This document shows, piece after piece, positions 22,030 through 33,190 of a stretch of DNA of 64,000 nt. The DNA is from Hippopus hippopus (Eukaryota > Mollusca > Bivalvia > Cardiida > Cardiidae): the NCBI GenBank assembly GCA_946811185.2, contig OX328101.1, positions 29,372,122 to 29,436,121 of the forward strand, given 5' to 3'. The notes beneath the pieces were generated by a model. The model was not told the origin of the DNA. It saw only the letters and a program-made list of their open reading frames with translations, and did not search any database. Both the position numbers and the translations under genes were made by a program. Numbering within the stretch: the stretch's first letter is position 1; each line of letters starts with the position of its first letter.

Positions 22030-22790
22030 TAAGCAAGACTATTAATATCGTAATATTTAACCTTCAGAATTTTCCCGCACCCACCACGTTTGTTAGGTTC
22101 CTAGGAGGATGAAGTCGTAGGTTAGAAGTTTTTTAAATTGTCTGCTAGCCGCGTCTTTCATCGAAACAGTTGTTACATGTATTAACACGGAACAGGTACT
22201 TTTGTAAACTTTTTACCGTGCGACAAAATTTTTGACCCGACCATATTGAAAGCTTCCCTTCTCATAGTGTTTTTAATAGCCCTTTTCGTGTTTTATAAAG
22301 CGGACTTGTTTGGTAAGGGTTGCCACACTGAAGTTGCTATGTGAACGAGATAGATATCTACAGTGAAAAGAAACTTTCCGTACTAAAGCAACTTTCGTGC
22401 TATGTTAGCCTGATTATTTCTAAATAAATCGGTAAGTGTAGATCCAAATTCAGACTTCACGTTCTATGCAGGCTGGTTTTGATCTACACTCTGCAAAAGA
22501 ACATTATACTAAGTCTGGTAAGCTAAGGGCCAGTATCTCAAAAACCTACAGTGGTAGGTAAATAGGATACAGACCTTGACCTTGGATATAACAATTTTGC
22601 TGAAGTCGCTGAAAAAAAAAACCTGTCCGCGTTTCTTGCCAACTTTTCCGAAAGTAAAAGAATAGAACGTGCTGAAGTTCAAAGAGACATATTAGGTTTG
22701 TACCATACATTTATGCATTGGGGAAATTTAAAACGAGAAAAATCCCTTGGTTTATTCAAATTTTCTTACGGCAGACCATTTTGTTCAGGT
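22030..22790. other. no gene; F1 and F2 traces
   Basis: A weak F1 fragment is near 22245-22320. An F2 hairpin fragment is at about 22436-22500 (GTGTAGATCCAAATTCAGAC, then TGATCTACACTCTGC). Otherwise nothing is recognisable. Confidence 0.45.
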
Positions 22791-23035
22791 GGTAGAACGT
22801 AGAACTTGCAAACATCAAGCTTTGGGTCACTTGAGGGTGTGGGTTCGAGGCATCTAAAATTACTAATAGTCTTTTGGGTGGCACGTTAAACCGAGGTCCC
22901 GTGTGACGGTGCTGTACACCGAGCACGTTAAAGAACCAGGCGTAACTTAGGATGGGTTTCGTCCTGTATCTTGCTCTATTCCCCGTGACATGGGGGCGTC
23001 ACCTATATGGGCAACCGGTGGCGACGATAAATAAC
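22790..23035 (+). mobile_element. SINE family S2, partial copy
   Basis: It shares GGGTCACTTGAGGGTGTGGG, ACCGAGGTCCCGTGTGACGG, AACCAGGCGTAACTTAGG and the tail GGCGACGATAAATAA with the copy at 11601-11997, in opposite orientation. The B-box region is damaged (GGGTTCGAGG). Confidence 0.85.
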
Positions 23036-23204
23036 CGCGAAATCAAATTCAATTCAGACCATTTAACGAGCCCTACAGTTCCGGCAAAAGACAATAATGA
23101 TTTAAGGCTAGAGTCGTGCTTGGTAACAGCACGTAATTTAGAAATGAAATATCTGTGAATAATTCGTTTAGACGTCTCGTTATTATAATAACTCTTTAAT
23201 TTTT

Positions 23205-23420
23205 TTTTTATTATTTTGATAATTTTTAGCTCCACCGGCCGGAAGCCAGCGAGGTTATGGCTCTGTGTCCATCGTGCGTGAGTGCGCGCGATAACTTTTA
23301 TTTCAAACGTCTTCTTCTGCAATTTCGACGGAACTTCGCAGAAATGATCCTACCATGGTGCTCATCAGAATTCATTGAAATAATTTGAATCCCTGTAAAC
23401 CCTGGTTAATGTGACAACAG
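23205..23420 (+). repeat. dispersed TTTTAGCTC-ended repeat, copy 1
   Basis: TTTTTAGCTCCACCGGCCGG, then GAGGTTATGGCTCTGTGTCC, GTGCGTGAGTGCGCGCGATA and GGAACTTCGCAGAAATGATC are the inverse of a repeat ending at about 52243. The two copies show a dispersed family, probably non-autonomous. Confidence 0.7.
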
Positions 23421-24064
23421 AAAATACTAAGAATCTTTTAGACCATCCAATTTTCCAAAATGGCAAGTTTGAATTCTCTACAGATTGGCATAAATAATCC
23501 TTTGGTGAACCTTCATTTTTTAAAACTTTGATTCAACATAAGAAGGTGGCTGTTGTGGGCTTGGCTTTAATATAGTTCATAACAAGCTATTTTTTAGCTT
23601 ATATACTGACGAGGGGAAAATGACTCCTGTTTTACTCATTTTATGTGGTATTTTTGTATCTATACATGGTATTTTGTTACCATTTATTGCCCTTGATTAT
23701 CAATCTGGGCTGTGACTTTTTCAGTGTGTATTCAAGTTTTGCATAGGTGTTCAGTTTTCAGTGATAACGATCTATATATATGTTAAGGGTTAAGCTGAGA
23801 TGACTCGAAATCTAACACAAAGTGGGGTTTGTATCATTCTACTTTTGTTCCGAAAAATTACCATTCATACCATAGAAAAAAAACTGTTTTGGAAATCTTC
23901 TTGTCAATGTACTCTTTGTAGGTGTTCATTGATATTTGGTATAAATCACACTTGATTAGGCCTGCTTGTATTCACTGACATTATCTTGACATGGGCAAAG
24001 TATATCACTTTTTATTACTTTTTTCGGACCTCTTATCTCTTAATGTCTTTGTCGATGCCAATCA

Positions 24065-24290
24065 ACCGTTTATCAGAAGACAAAATTTTAACCTTGTCCA
24101 AATTTAACACATTTACATACGCCAAAAGAAATATTACTTCAAACATAAAAATTGCCATTCAAAAGGTAGAAAACGTTGTTGGAAAAGGAGAAAATGCTCG
24201 TTACAAGCATTTTCTCCTTTTTCCACAATGCTTTCAGAAGGCTTCTCCCTCAGGGTCATTAAAATTCGGCATAGTATGGTAAAGGGTTAA
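24065..24290 (-). mobile_element. F1 hairpin MITE, nearly complete
   Basis: It starts in the reverse-orientation left arm (AGACAAAATTTTAACCTTGT). The hairpin is at about 24171-24237 with apex GCTCGTTACAAGC. It ends GGTAAAGGG then TTAA (24287-24290). Confidence 0.8.
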
Positions 24291-25150
24291 TTGTAAAGCA
24301 CATTTATTCAAAAGGCAGTGGAGCAATGCAGAACCATCATGGCCCTCTTGTTTTATCTGTTTTATTCATTACATGAACGTTCATTTTAAGAGAGAAAAAA
24401 ACTATATTATTGCATAATAAGAATTAGATCTAGGTTTACAAAATTTTGTCACGCGCTTCAATCACTTGCGCCGAGCCAGGTAACTTAGTCGACTATGAAC
24501 AGGGTCTATAGCTCACAAGTTGGCTTCTTTACAAAAGAAGTCAGGAGAGGTCAGTATCACTGTTTTCAAATAATTTATTGGCTTTTAATTTCAATATATT
24601 TTGGTACATGTAAACAAACAAGTAAAAAAGCCACCGCGTAGAAACCTCATATGCTTTACATGACGGTCATTTGACCTTCTTGTCGCGATTTCAAGTCGCA
24701 TGATCTTGTCCAGCGGTCTTCTTTCTCTTTTTTAACGAAATTCTTCTTATTTTTACTTCTGCTTAGATTTATTTGCTTAATGAAAAATTACAATTATTTG
24801 AGAGGTCATTTGCAGCCATGGCAAATTAATATAACAAATCTTTTCTGAAATTCGTCATATAAAAATAAACCACGTGTATTTCCTGTTTCGGTTTTTTTAT
24901 TTCGCTTTATTTACAAAACCATGACGAAACAGACTGTGTATCAGAACAATTTCGCAAGAAAAATGGATTTAGACAGCAAATTCTGTGGCAGTCTGCCTTT
25001 TAAACTCACCACTGTTGGAGAGGTCTGATGACCTCTCCAATGAGTCACGGGTTCTATTTTCATTCGGCCAAGTTCTGTCCCGGAATTGAACGAACAGCCA
25101 TCGCGATAACTATTCCTTTTTCTCTCTCCGTTGAACATCGTTTATACGAT
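24291..25150. other. no gene seen
   Basis: AT-rich sequence with no recognisable domain or repeat of length. At 25010-25130 there is a tRNA/SINE-like remnant (GATGACCTCTCCAATGAGTC) of low certainty. Confidence 0.35.
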
Positions 25151-25154
25151 ATAT

Positions 25155-25400
25155 ATACATGTGGAAGGGGGACCAGTGGATATTAGCTCTACTGGAAAAA
25201 GAAACTCGTGGAAAACATGGAAGGGTGCACTGGCTGTCGCGATAAAACTGATATAATGTGGTTTAAGACGGCGTTGAAAACCATGATGCTGCAGAGCCGC
25301 AGCTCAATAGGCCTACAGCTGAATTCCAGGTAAGACATGAATGAATGAAGTGTCGACGTGCTGTGACCGATACATTGTTAAAAGAGAAGTTAAACTCAAT
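25155..25400 (+). mobile_element. S1 SINE 3' fragment
   Basis: GGAAAAAGAAACTCGTGGAA, AAGGGTGCACTGGCTGTCGC and AAGACGGCGTTGAAAACC match the 3' half of S1. A second, weaker tail follows to about 25400 and ends AATTCAAACAAACAAAC. Confidence 0.7.
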
Positions 25401-25599
25401 TCAAACAAACAAACTACTTAGAAGACGAAGCCGGAAAGTGTTACTAGTTCACATTTACTATGTTATGGACTACTAATGCAACATTGGGTTTTACTCTTCT
25501 CCCAACGAAAAAATCAATACGGCGTTTTTTTTTCCAGGTTCAAAAAATACATTTCTGATACATGTACATGACTAATATTTGGTCATAGATTAGATTTTG

Positions 25600-25680
25600 A
25601 TTAAGTAGCGGATGGTGTAGATCGAAGATCAGACTATGCTGGCTGATCTTGATCTTATTGTCCGCAGAAGTGACTCGTGT
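25600..25680. mobile_element. F2 hairpin fragment
   Basis: GGTGTAGATCGAAGATCAGA and its mirror TGATCTTGATCTTATTGTCC surround a shortened apex. Confidence 0.7.
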
Positions 25681-26560
25681 CAACAATTGTGGTGAAGGGC
25701 TTATCCATTTTATCAAACCTGGACTGAAATCCGCATCACTTGTGAATACAAAGTGTAAAAAAAATAGGCAGGTGGGGTTTGCTAATCATCAAAGCTGACT
25801 TCTTTTCCAACAAACTTTTCACAAAACACCCTAAAAAATAGCATTATAATAATGTTTCTCTTCTTGTGCCCTATTTCGGTAAGAACGACCGAATAACGCC
25901 GCGCAACGAAAAGGGTATCGTTTGTTGTTTTCTACATTATTTATACCCACACTTCACTGGACGACCTTGACATCGTTTTTTTGTAGCGTATGTGTAAACC
26001 GATCTGAATAATTTATAGAAACAACCGTGCCTTCAATTAGCTTTGGTGATTCGGGGTCACGCTAATAGTACAGTTCAATTTATCGAAGGAAATAGAAAAG
26101 CAATTTATCCAATATAGATCTACTTACATAGTCATCATTGCTGCATTCTTTTTAATCATTCAATCAATTCTTTTTTAATCTTAAATTAATATTTATTGTA
26201 AAAAAAACTGATAAATATCATAAAATGCATTTTCTTTGCATGCGTATGGAAATGGTTTGATTGAATTAGATAAAAAGCAATGCAGTTTCGGCGTTTACAA
26301 TAACAGGATGGTCGTGTGGCAATCGGGAACTCTGTCCACTTGCTTGATACCAGATATGACGTCATTGTACCAACTTGAATACGAAACAAAACGATCGACA
26401 CGTATGTGGCATTCCCGCAAGACTTGTTGAAATTCCGGTTGGAAATTGAAAATTACTATATAGGAGGCTTCGTATCACTTTAAGGACGCCACTGAAAATA
26501 TTCACACATTTTTCTGCCTTTTTGATGTGATGATAGAAATCTAAAAAGACCCTTGTAAAG
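25680..26560. other. no gene seen
   Basis: AT-rich stretch with no repeat family recognised and no domain-like frame. Confidence 0.35.
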
Positions 26561-26614
26561 TCCGCGAGGGGGGGGGTTCCTCTGCCTGACATGACCCACA
26601 TGTTCCCTAGGCAA

Positions 26615-26712
26615 ATATATTTGAGCCATGCTCTAGCAAAAGGGGTGTAATACATACATCTCCATCTGGAAGTAGAATCTGAATGGTCCTTTGACATGCA
26701 AAAATTTACGAG
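26615..26712 (-). mobile_element. F3 MITE fragment
   Basis: TGAGCCATGCTCTAGCAAAAGG and GGTCCTTTGACATGCAAAAA are F3 landmarks brought close together by an internal deletion. Confidence 0.65.
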
Positions 26713-26714
26713 TT

Positions 26715-27090
26715 GCAGTCTGATATACCAGGTAATTAAGTCGTTTTAAGCTAACAAGATTCATCAGCCAATCCATCAAAATAATTTACTCTTCCGAAAA
26801 TGACACGTAAGCCAACTGGAAACTGCAAGCAAAATCGAAATTCCTTATCCGTGACTTACGCCAGTCACGTGATATCTCAAAGCACCGGACGGTGTAGATT
26901 CAGTATCATACTGCACGTTCAGTGCTCAATGCAGTCTGATATATCAGGTAATTAAGTCGTTTTAAGCTAACAAAATTCATCAGCCAATCCATCAAAATAA
27001 TGTACTCTTCCGAAAATGACACGTAGGCCAACTGGAAACTGTAAACAAAATCGAAATTCCTTTTCCGTGACTTACGCCAATCACGTGATA
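26715..27090 (+). repeat. 160-bp direct duplication, 216-bp period
   Basis: GCAGTCTGATATACCAGG to CACGTGATA (26715-26874) is repeated at 26931-27090 with only a few substitutions. The 56-bp spacer is an F2-type hairpin fragment (GACGGTGTAGATTCAGTATC). The high identity implies a recent duplication or conversion. Confidence 0.9.
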
Positions 27091-27382
27091 CAATACGCAC
27101 GAATACCTGAGTTTTTTTCCTCGTCTGATATGCAATATTTTACCTACCATGCAGGAATCTGAAACAGTTTTTTTTTTGTGTGTGGGTGCGAACAAACTAG
27201 TTTTCCTATATATCACTTTGCCGTTGTTTCACTTTTCAGAAGCCTAGATTTCTGGATTGTGCATTGTTTTTCAGACGAGTCTAGCCTGTTTACAAGTGTT
27301 AAGATACTCAACCGAAACCACAGCAGCATTACCGAAAACAAAATGTCCGCTCAGAAAAGTAAATCTGTATCGAGTTCGTGAA

Positions 27383-27500
27383 GTTAACCCCTAGGCTGCT
27401 AAGTGCTACTCGAGGCGTTTTGCGGACAGTATAGAACAAGATCGGACTGCTCTGAGCACTGAACGTGCAGTATGATATAAGACCTACACCGTCTGATGCG
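27383..27500 (+). mobile_element. F2 MITE, 5' half
   Basis: GTTAACCCCTAGGCTGCTAAG, TTTTGCGGACAGTATAGAAC and a disturbed hairpin apex with GAGCACTGAACGTGCAG. Confidence 0.75.
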
Positions 27501-27534
27501 TGGAGATATTTTCGGCAAGTGGGTTTTACTATTA

Positions 27535-27625
27535 AAGGAAAGCATGAATTCATATGTGCACTGGTCACGATGTATGTGTTGAAAGCGGCGTTACACACCA
27601 CACAAAAACAAACAACCAAAAACTT
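27535..27625 (+). mobile_element. S1 SINE 3' fragment
   Basis: GTGCACTGGTCACGATGTAT and GAAAGCGGCGTTACACACCA, followed by an ACAAAAACAAACAACCAAAA tail. Confidence 0.65.
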
Positions 27626-27744
27626 GATAGACGCCACGTCGGCCAACAGGCCGATCAATGTAGAAATGAGACAGCGCACGTACAGTATCTCACGTGACAA
27701 AATGCGTTGAGCGTTTCATGTTTGATTTATTTGATCATAATCAT

Positions 27745-27860
27745 TAACTGTTATCCGTTAGGCTACTAAGCACACTTCGATGCGCTTTTTGCAGACAGTG
27801 TAGGTTAAGGTCAGACTGCACAGAACGTGCAATCTGGCCTTGGATGTAAGGCATACTTCC
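27745..27860 (+). mobile_element. F2 MITE, 5' half
   Basis: CCGTTAGGCTACTAAGCACA, GCAGACAGTGTAGGTTAAGG, core TCAGACTGCAC with loop AGAAC, then a partly decayed 3' arm. Confidence 0.75.
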
Positions 27861-27999
27861 AGATGAAAAGAAAAAAATTCAATATTGGGTTTTTTGCCTA
27901 AAGCCAGATCACCTGAACGACTGGAAATTCCATAAAATTTCGTTGCAGTAGTTTTTAGCTCTTAGATTTATTTAATGTTTGTTTCGCCGTTAAAAAGAA

Positions 28000-28165
28000 G
28001 GTAAACATGGAGAAGAAGAAGAAGAATGTAGAGGAAGAAAAGAAGGGAAAAATGATGATAAAGAAGAACGCGACTTGTTCGATACAACAAGGGGGGGGGG
28101 GTCTTAAACACTGGAAAGACATTGTATGAGGGGACGCGGGGGGGGGGGGGGGGGTTTAAAGGATG
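28000..28165. repeat. purine tract and two long G runs
   Basis: An AGA-rich tract (about 28008-28060) is followed by runs of G at about 28091-28100 and 28139-28154. They are likely to be hard to sequence and could form quadruplex structures. No coding role is seen. Confidence 0.7.
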
Positions 28166-28556
28166 CGTGTCCACGTTTCCTCCCAAAGTTAACTTCCAGT
28201 TTCATTCGGCAAACATCGAATGATCTGTTGATCAATTCTAGATAAAGTTACGGGATTAGCCGAGTTGTGACTATTGCTCCCAGTTAATTAAATGATGCAC
28301 AGATGTAATTTAGTGAATTCGTACGATTAGTTGATATAGAAATAATGGATCGAAATTCGATTTCGAGTTTTTTCCGCTGTTTGATTAGAAGATATTGTTG
28401 ATAATTATCTCAACATCTAATAAAAGAACAGAAGGAAATGAGATTTTTCAAAATAAGAAAATCGGATTAAATCCTGCAGCGCTGAATCCGCATTTAATAT
28501 TTTCGCAGACAGCGTAGATAAAAAACATCGACAGCACAGACTGTACATATAGGACA

Positions 28557-28698
28557 TTTTTTTTCGGTGAAAGATCGAAATTCATTTCATCTCGTGAACA
28601 TCATAAGTAACATTTTCACGAGTGGCGCAGCCACTCGTGAAAATATTACCGATGATGTTCACTCAATTAAATAATTTTCGATCTTTCACCGAAAAAAA
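28557..28698. mobile_element. hairpin element with ~65-bp arms
   Basis: TTTTTTTTCGGTGAAAGATC on the left is mirrored by GATCTTTCACCGAAAAAAA on the right. Inner arms CGTGAACATCAT and ATTTTCACGAGTGGC pair with ATGATGTTCAC and GCCACTCGTGAAAAT around GCA. Several small bulges occur. Confidence 0.8.
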
Positions 28699-29154
28699 TA
28701 AATATTCTTTTTATTTCATGCTTCTTACCCTTTTCCGGGGGGATTTAAATCAAAATCCAGTAGTTCTTTTCGGTAATTCCCCGTGGAGTACCCTCTCCGC
28801 ATAACAACGCATTACAATATTACGTAAAGCGCGAGAAATGTAGTGTGAATTAGCCTACGTCATATTTCCATCTGGTTGAGTTGCATGCGCATTTTACCTG
28901 GCTAACTAGTGCGCGGAAACTACTGTTTCCACCTTCAATTTAAGAATTAGAAAAAAGAATCGGTATTTTTCATTGGTCGTAACCATGAAATATCAAAAAA
29001 TATTCCACCATTATTTCTCGATATATTAACTTCCGGAAAGCATGAAATAAAGTCTGATATTCAATCTGCAATGTCCGCTTCTTTGCCAGATATTCTCACA
29101 GAAAACAGTCGTGAAATTGCAATCTTTGATGCAGACTGAAAATAACCATTTCAT

Positions 29155-29290
29155 TAAATGAGCCATGTTCTAGCAAAAGGGGGCTTATTGTATTTCCGTG
29201 ATGCATTGTACATACCAAGCAAGTCATCACATAATTAGGGATCCATAAAATCCATTTAGTTTAACGATTGACTGAATCTGGGGAAAAAGT
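29155..29290 (-). mobile_element. F3 MITE, partial
   Basis: ATGAGCCATGTTCTAGCAAA, GGGGGCTTATTGTATTTCCG, CCAAGCAAGTCATCACATAA and GGATCCATAAAATCCATTTAG. The hairpin half is missing. Confidence 0.75.
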
Positions 29291-29404
29291 GGATTGGCAG
29301 GCTCCAAAATTATTTCACGACTTTTATTTACAGTCTGATATTGGTCTATACTGTTCCGAAATGACTTTCTTATGCAAAGTGTTAAGACGATTATATCTAG
29401 CTGT

Positions 29405-29612
29405 TTGCTTATTAACTCTTGTCCTGGGAAATAAATTAAATGAAACTTTCGAACCGATATTAAAAACCCGATTGATAGTATTTCAACTTTATTTTTCAGG
29501 CAAAAAAATCTCCTTATCGGACAGTGTAGATTCAAAATCAGACTGCACGTTCTGTGCAGTCTGACCTTAATCTACACTGTCCGCTAAAGGTCAGTGAGTC
29601 ACGTTTAGTATA
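29405..29612 (-). mobile_element. F2 hairpin MITE, reverse orientation
   Basis: The left end is TTAACTCTTGTCCTGGGAAA. The hairpin spans 29518-29584 with the 27-nt core at 29538-29564 (loop GTTCT, i.e. AGAAC on the minus strand). The right end is AAAGGTCAGTGAGTCACG. Confidence 0.85.
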
Positions 29613-29689
29613 ACCTATGGGATTAATACAACGTTTTGTATGTCCCTTTCAGCGCTGTTTCGGGGCGAAAACAAGGGGAGAAGGGACTT

Positions 29690-29770
29690 TCGCCGACGGC
29701 ATAGATCCAAGATCAGACTGCACAGAACGTGCAGTCTGATCCTGAATCTGTACCGTCCGCTAGTTAAGTC
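29690..29770. mobile_element. F2 hairpin core, isolated
   Basis: The hairpin alone, with core at 29713-29739 (loop AGAAC) and arms GACGGCATAGATCCAAGATC and the mirrored GATCCTGAATCTGTACCGTC. Confidence 0.8.
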
Positions 29771-29879
29771 AAGCCTATAAGATAGGCCTAAACATCTTTC
29801 TGAGAACCAATGAAATGTTTTTCTCAGTCGTCGAAAGAGGTCGAGTTTACATATTTCAACGCGATAAGAGATATACAAA

Positions 29880-30860
29880 AAAATACGCATACATACACAG
29901 AGTCTGCGACAGGTGTTTTATGACCATCAACAAACAAAGCCGATGACTCATATTCATTCTTTGAACAGATTTCAAGAAGTGTTTCCCTCTGTGACAGTAT
30001 GGTTAAAAGTTGTTGGCTAAAAGACCTGTATGCATCTGGTGATGTAACCATAGGATTTTTCCATATAATAAATTAACAGTCTTAAACAGATGCTAGCTAA
30101 GTATGAGCAATTGCACGTAAGGCAAAAATGTCTTTGTCATGTTTTCCGATCTCAAGCATTTGTTCTCAGTATGTCGTCTCTTATTTAGTTTCTGCAAAAC
30201 GGCTGTTGAATGCAAAGTGTTTATTTAATAATAATTTGTTTGAAAAAAGTCAACAATCGGCGACAGATGCACTTTGACTTATAACAAACAACGCCAACGA
30301 TCATAGTCATATTTTCTCATTTTTAGGCAGTTTTTCCTTTAGCCACATTGGTTTTGAAATGTCTATTTTAAGGTGGAAAAGTATGGCTGTTGAAAGCAAA
30401 TGTACTTAATATTTTGAATGAAAACGAAGTATAGATCGGACGAATGCCCTATGACCAGTAACATACAAAGCCAATGAGTCATAATTCTGTTCATGTTTCG
30501 GATTTCAAACAATTTCTCCTTTGACCTCAGCGTTTTCAGAAGTCGTTTTGCTGCAAAAAGAATTAGGTATCTTTGTACGGTGATGTGTTTATTTGATATT
30601 TTGTCTAAAAAAATAGGTGACAGGTGTTTATTGACCAGTAATGCACAACACTAATGAGTCGTAGTCATGTTTTGGATTTCGGGCAGTTTCTCCTATTTAC
30701 ACATTGTTTTCGGAATGTCTACTGCAAGACGAAAAGAAAATTATGTCGTCTGTGGAGATTACATGTTTATTTAATGTTTGGTATACAAAAAGTCGGCAGT
30801 CGGCGACAGATGCTTGATGACCAATAACACAACGCTAATGAGTCATAGCCATGCCTTTTG
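29880..30860 (+). repeat. ~182-bp tandem repeat, about five units
   Basis: GCGACAGGTGTTTTATGACC or a variant recurs near 29893, 30262, 30440, 30618 and 30803, with one degenerate unit between the first two. Shared blocks include AATGAGTCATAGTCATGTTT, GATTTCGGGCAGTTTCTCC and ATGTGTTTATTTAAT. Spacing averages about 182 bp. No frame is kept. Confidence 0.85.
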
Positions 30861-31249
30861 ATTATTTATAAACGCTGTGGAGGCAAATAACTGCATTCAT
30901 CTATGCGTGGCGGCGGTTCCATTGATCGAATAAATTCGTAGTTTTTTTTTCAGAACAGTCTGTCAGACTGGCAGATTTTTCTGAATATTTAGTCTGACTT
31001 GTGGATTTTTTTCCCCCTAAATATTTAGGTCTGTATGTTATTCATAAATGTCCGTACGATGCGACCCCTAACGATATCGACACCTCCACCTTCACCGTCA
31101 CCCCTCCATCGGCTTGTTACACGGACGTTTTTATTTCCAACTGTCAAAATCTAAACTATTAGAAAAGCCACCTGGCCTGCGAGACTCGGTATTTTGTATT
31201 AAAAAATTCTAAACCCAAAGACTAATTCAATCATTTGATCCAAATTTAA

Positions 31250-31640
31250 AGGGAGCTATACAGATTTCTGTATAATAACCAAGCTTGAAAAATGATCACT
31301 AAATTTAGTAAGGCAATAAGTGGCAAATTATCAGTAAAGATAAAAAAAAAAAAGAACCAGTCGTATTATCCTGAATGGGCTACGTAGCCTCTTTAGATAT
31401 TTTAAGGTTTCGAGCCAGAGTTTTGCAAAGACTTTTGGGAATGACACATGATCAATAGAAGGCGTTGATTCAAAGGATTTGTATTCAAAATCAGTGTGAT
31501 GACATCATATTTGATGTAATAAAAGAAAAAACGGAGTTAACCATCTCATAACAAAAATCTCTTTAATAAACATACAAAATTGCACTTTTTTTTTTAATGT
31601 AACCATACACATAGGCGTAGCTGCTTTTATGCAAAGACAC
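31250..31640. mobile_element. F6 element, second copy
   Basis: It starts directly after TTAA (31246-31249) with AGGGAGCTATACAG. It contains GGGCTACGTAGCCTCTTTAG, GGAATGACACATGATCAATA and TGTAACCATACACATAGGCG. The right end is not resolved. Confidence 0.7.
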
Positions 31641-31824
31641 AGTTGCGTTCGCTTTGAAAAAATAAGTTTTAACATCGGCGGATAATTACATGTCCCTTAC
31701 AAAACATGTGTCATGTGGCGGCCATTATTTTCCTCGCCTAAAACTTTTATTGTCAACAAGCGTGTTGTATTTGAAATTAATTTATTAATTGTATTTTGAA
31801 ATGCAAGGAAGGTTTTTCAGAAAA

Positions 31825-32055
31825 GACCCCCCCCCCCCGTGAGAAATCCCCCCCCCCTTCTTTTCCCTCCCTCATCTCGGCGCTACGCGTTCAGGTTTTT
31901 TTTTTTTCGGCTACCTCCGGTTTTACTTTTGTATTGACTTTATTTGGGCTAGCAAAACCCCTGAAACAAATGCACGTTTGCAAAGAAAAATATATCTAGT
32001 TGTATATATAGAGCTTGTTATACAGGGAATTTTGAGGGGGGGGGGGGGGAAACAA
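31825..32055. repeat. poly-C and poly-G runs, F1 fragment beyond
   Basis: C runs at about 31828-31837 and 31850-31857, and a G run at about 32036-32049. From about 32060 to 32145 there is the 3' half of an F1 element (GAACTGTCGTCTACAAATTC, then TTTGGTATGGAGTTAA). Confidence 0.65.
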
Positions 32056-32179
32056 CAGAAAAGGCCCCTTTTAGAACTGTCGTCTACAAATTCTTTCATG
32101 TTGGACAAGGATTTTTTAATTTGGTATGGAGTTAAATTTCGAATGGTTTGTGAATATCCTTTATAAATCAATCACGTGT

Positions 32180-32370
32180 CATAACGACCCTAAGGTTAAA
32201 AACTTTTGAAAACATTGCGGGAAAAGAAGAAAATGCTGGTAATCAGCATTTTCTTCTTTTCTTACAATTTTCTCCAACATACACAAATACCAATATTTGA
32301 GCGACAGTTAATCCGCAATCACTTTCAATCTGGGCAAAGCTGAAATTTTGTCGTCTAGTAAAGCTATAAT
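32180..32370 (+). mobile_element. F1 hairpin MITE
   Basis: ATAACGACCCTAAGG, a good hairpin at about 32206-32272 (AAAAGAAGAAAATGCTGGTA and its mirror), then GGGCAAAGCTGAAATTTTGTC and TCTAGTAAAGC. Confidence 0.75.
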
Positions 32371-32766
32371 GTCAGTAAGAAATTTAATATCTGGCAAAGT
32401 ATTAAGGAAAGTGTCTTATCGAGTTTCGTCATCCTCTTGAAAAGTTTTCCTTATTGGGAGAACAGTAATTATGCCGCTGTACTCGATTCTTCGTCACGTG
32501 TCGACTGGGTCACGTGGGTTATAACGGCGCAGTCATACAAAGTACACTTTCTCCGAATGATATGATGCCGAAATAGGATCCAGAGCTCCCTTGTCACGTA
32601 ACACTGAAGTATTATATCAACAAAACTTTCAGCTTTTTAATCAGTTACTATAAATCATAATGATATTACTCCATTGGGGAAAAAAATAAAGTTCCTGTGT
32701 ATGACATAATGAGCATCTCGATATATTTGAAATGGACATTTGTGACAACTAACTCAATTTAGTTAA

Positions 32767-33133
32767 AGTGACAATAAAGTCCAAAAGTAAACAAAGCAGG
32801 TGTTTAAATGCATTTGAATTTACATCATACCATTTAAAAGTATGGAAATTATTGTAAAGATAGCAATCTGTCATTGTTCAATTGGTCCAAGAGTTAATTG
32901 CTGACAGAGAAATTAATTTCAAAACCAGGTTAAATTCTGCCAGGTAGCTGTGTCTTTTGTTTACTTTTTGCCTGATTTTAAAATTCTTTTTTTTCTGCCA
33001 GCGACTAACATATGGTCCGACCACACGATAACAGACAGTTTTCTCCACAATATTTTTCATACTTTTAAATGGTATGAGTTAAATTTTAATGTATTATGAC
33101 ACCTGCTTTGATATTTCGGCCCTTACTGGGCCT
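32767..33133. mobile_element. F5 MITE, complete, TTAA-bounded
   Basis: TTAA at 32763-32766 and 33134-33137. The ends are AGTGACAATAAAGTCC and GGCCCTTACTGGGCCT, which pair imperfectly. The sub-terminal blocks AAAGCAGGTGT and ATACCATTTAAAAGTATG are mirrored at the right. The core has an internal palindrome around TTTCTGCCAGCGACTAAC. Other copies are at 18895 and 39230. Confidence 0.8.
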
Positions 33134-33190
33134 TTAAACATTAACGATCGACCCGATACGTGACCTGACGCTAAAACGTTTATTACATAT

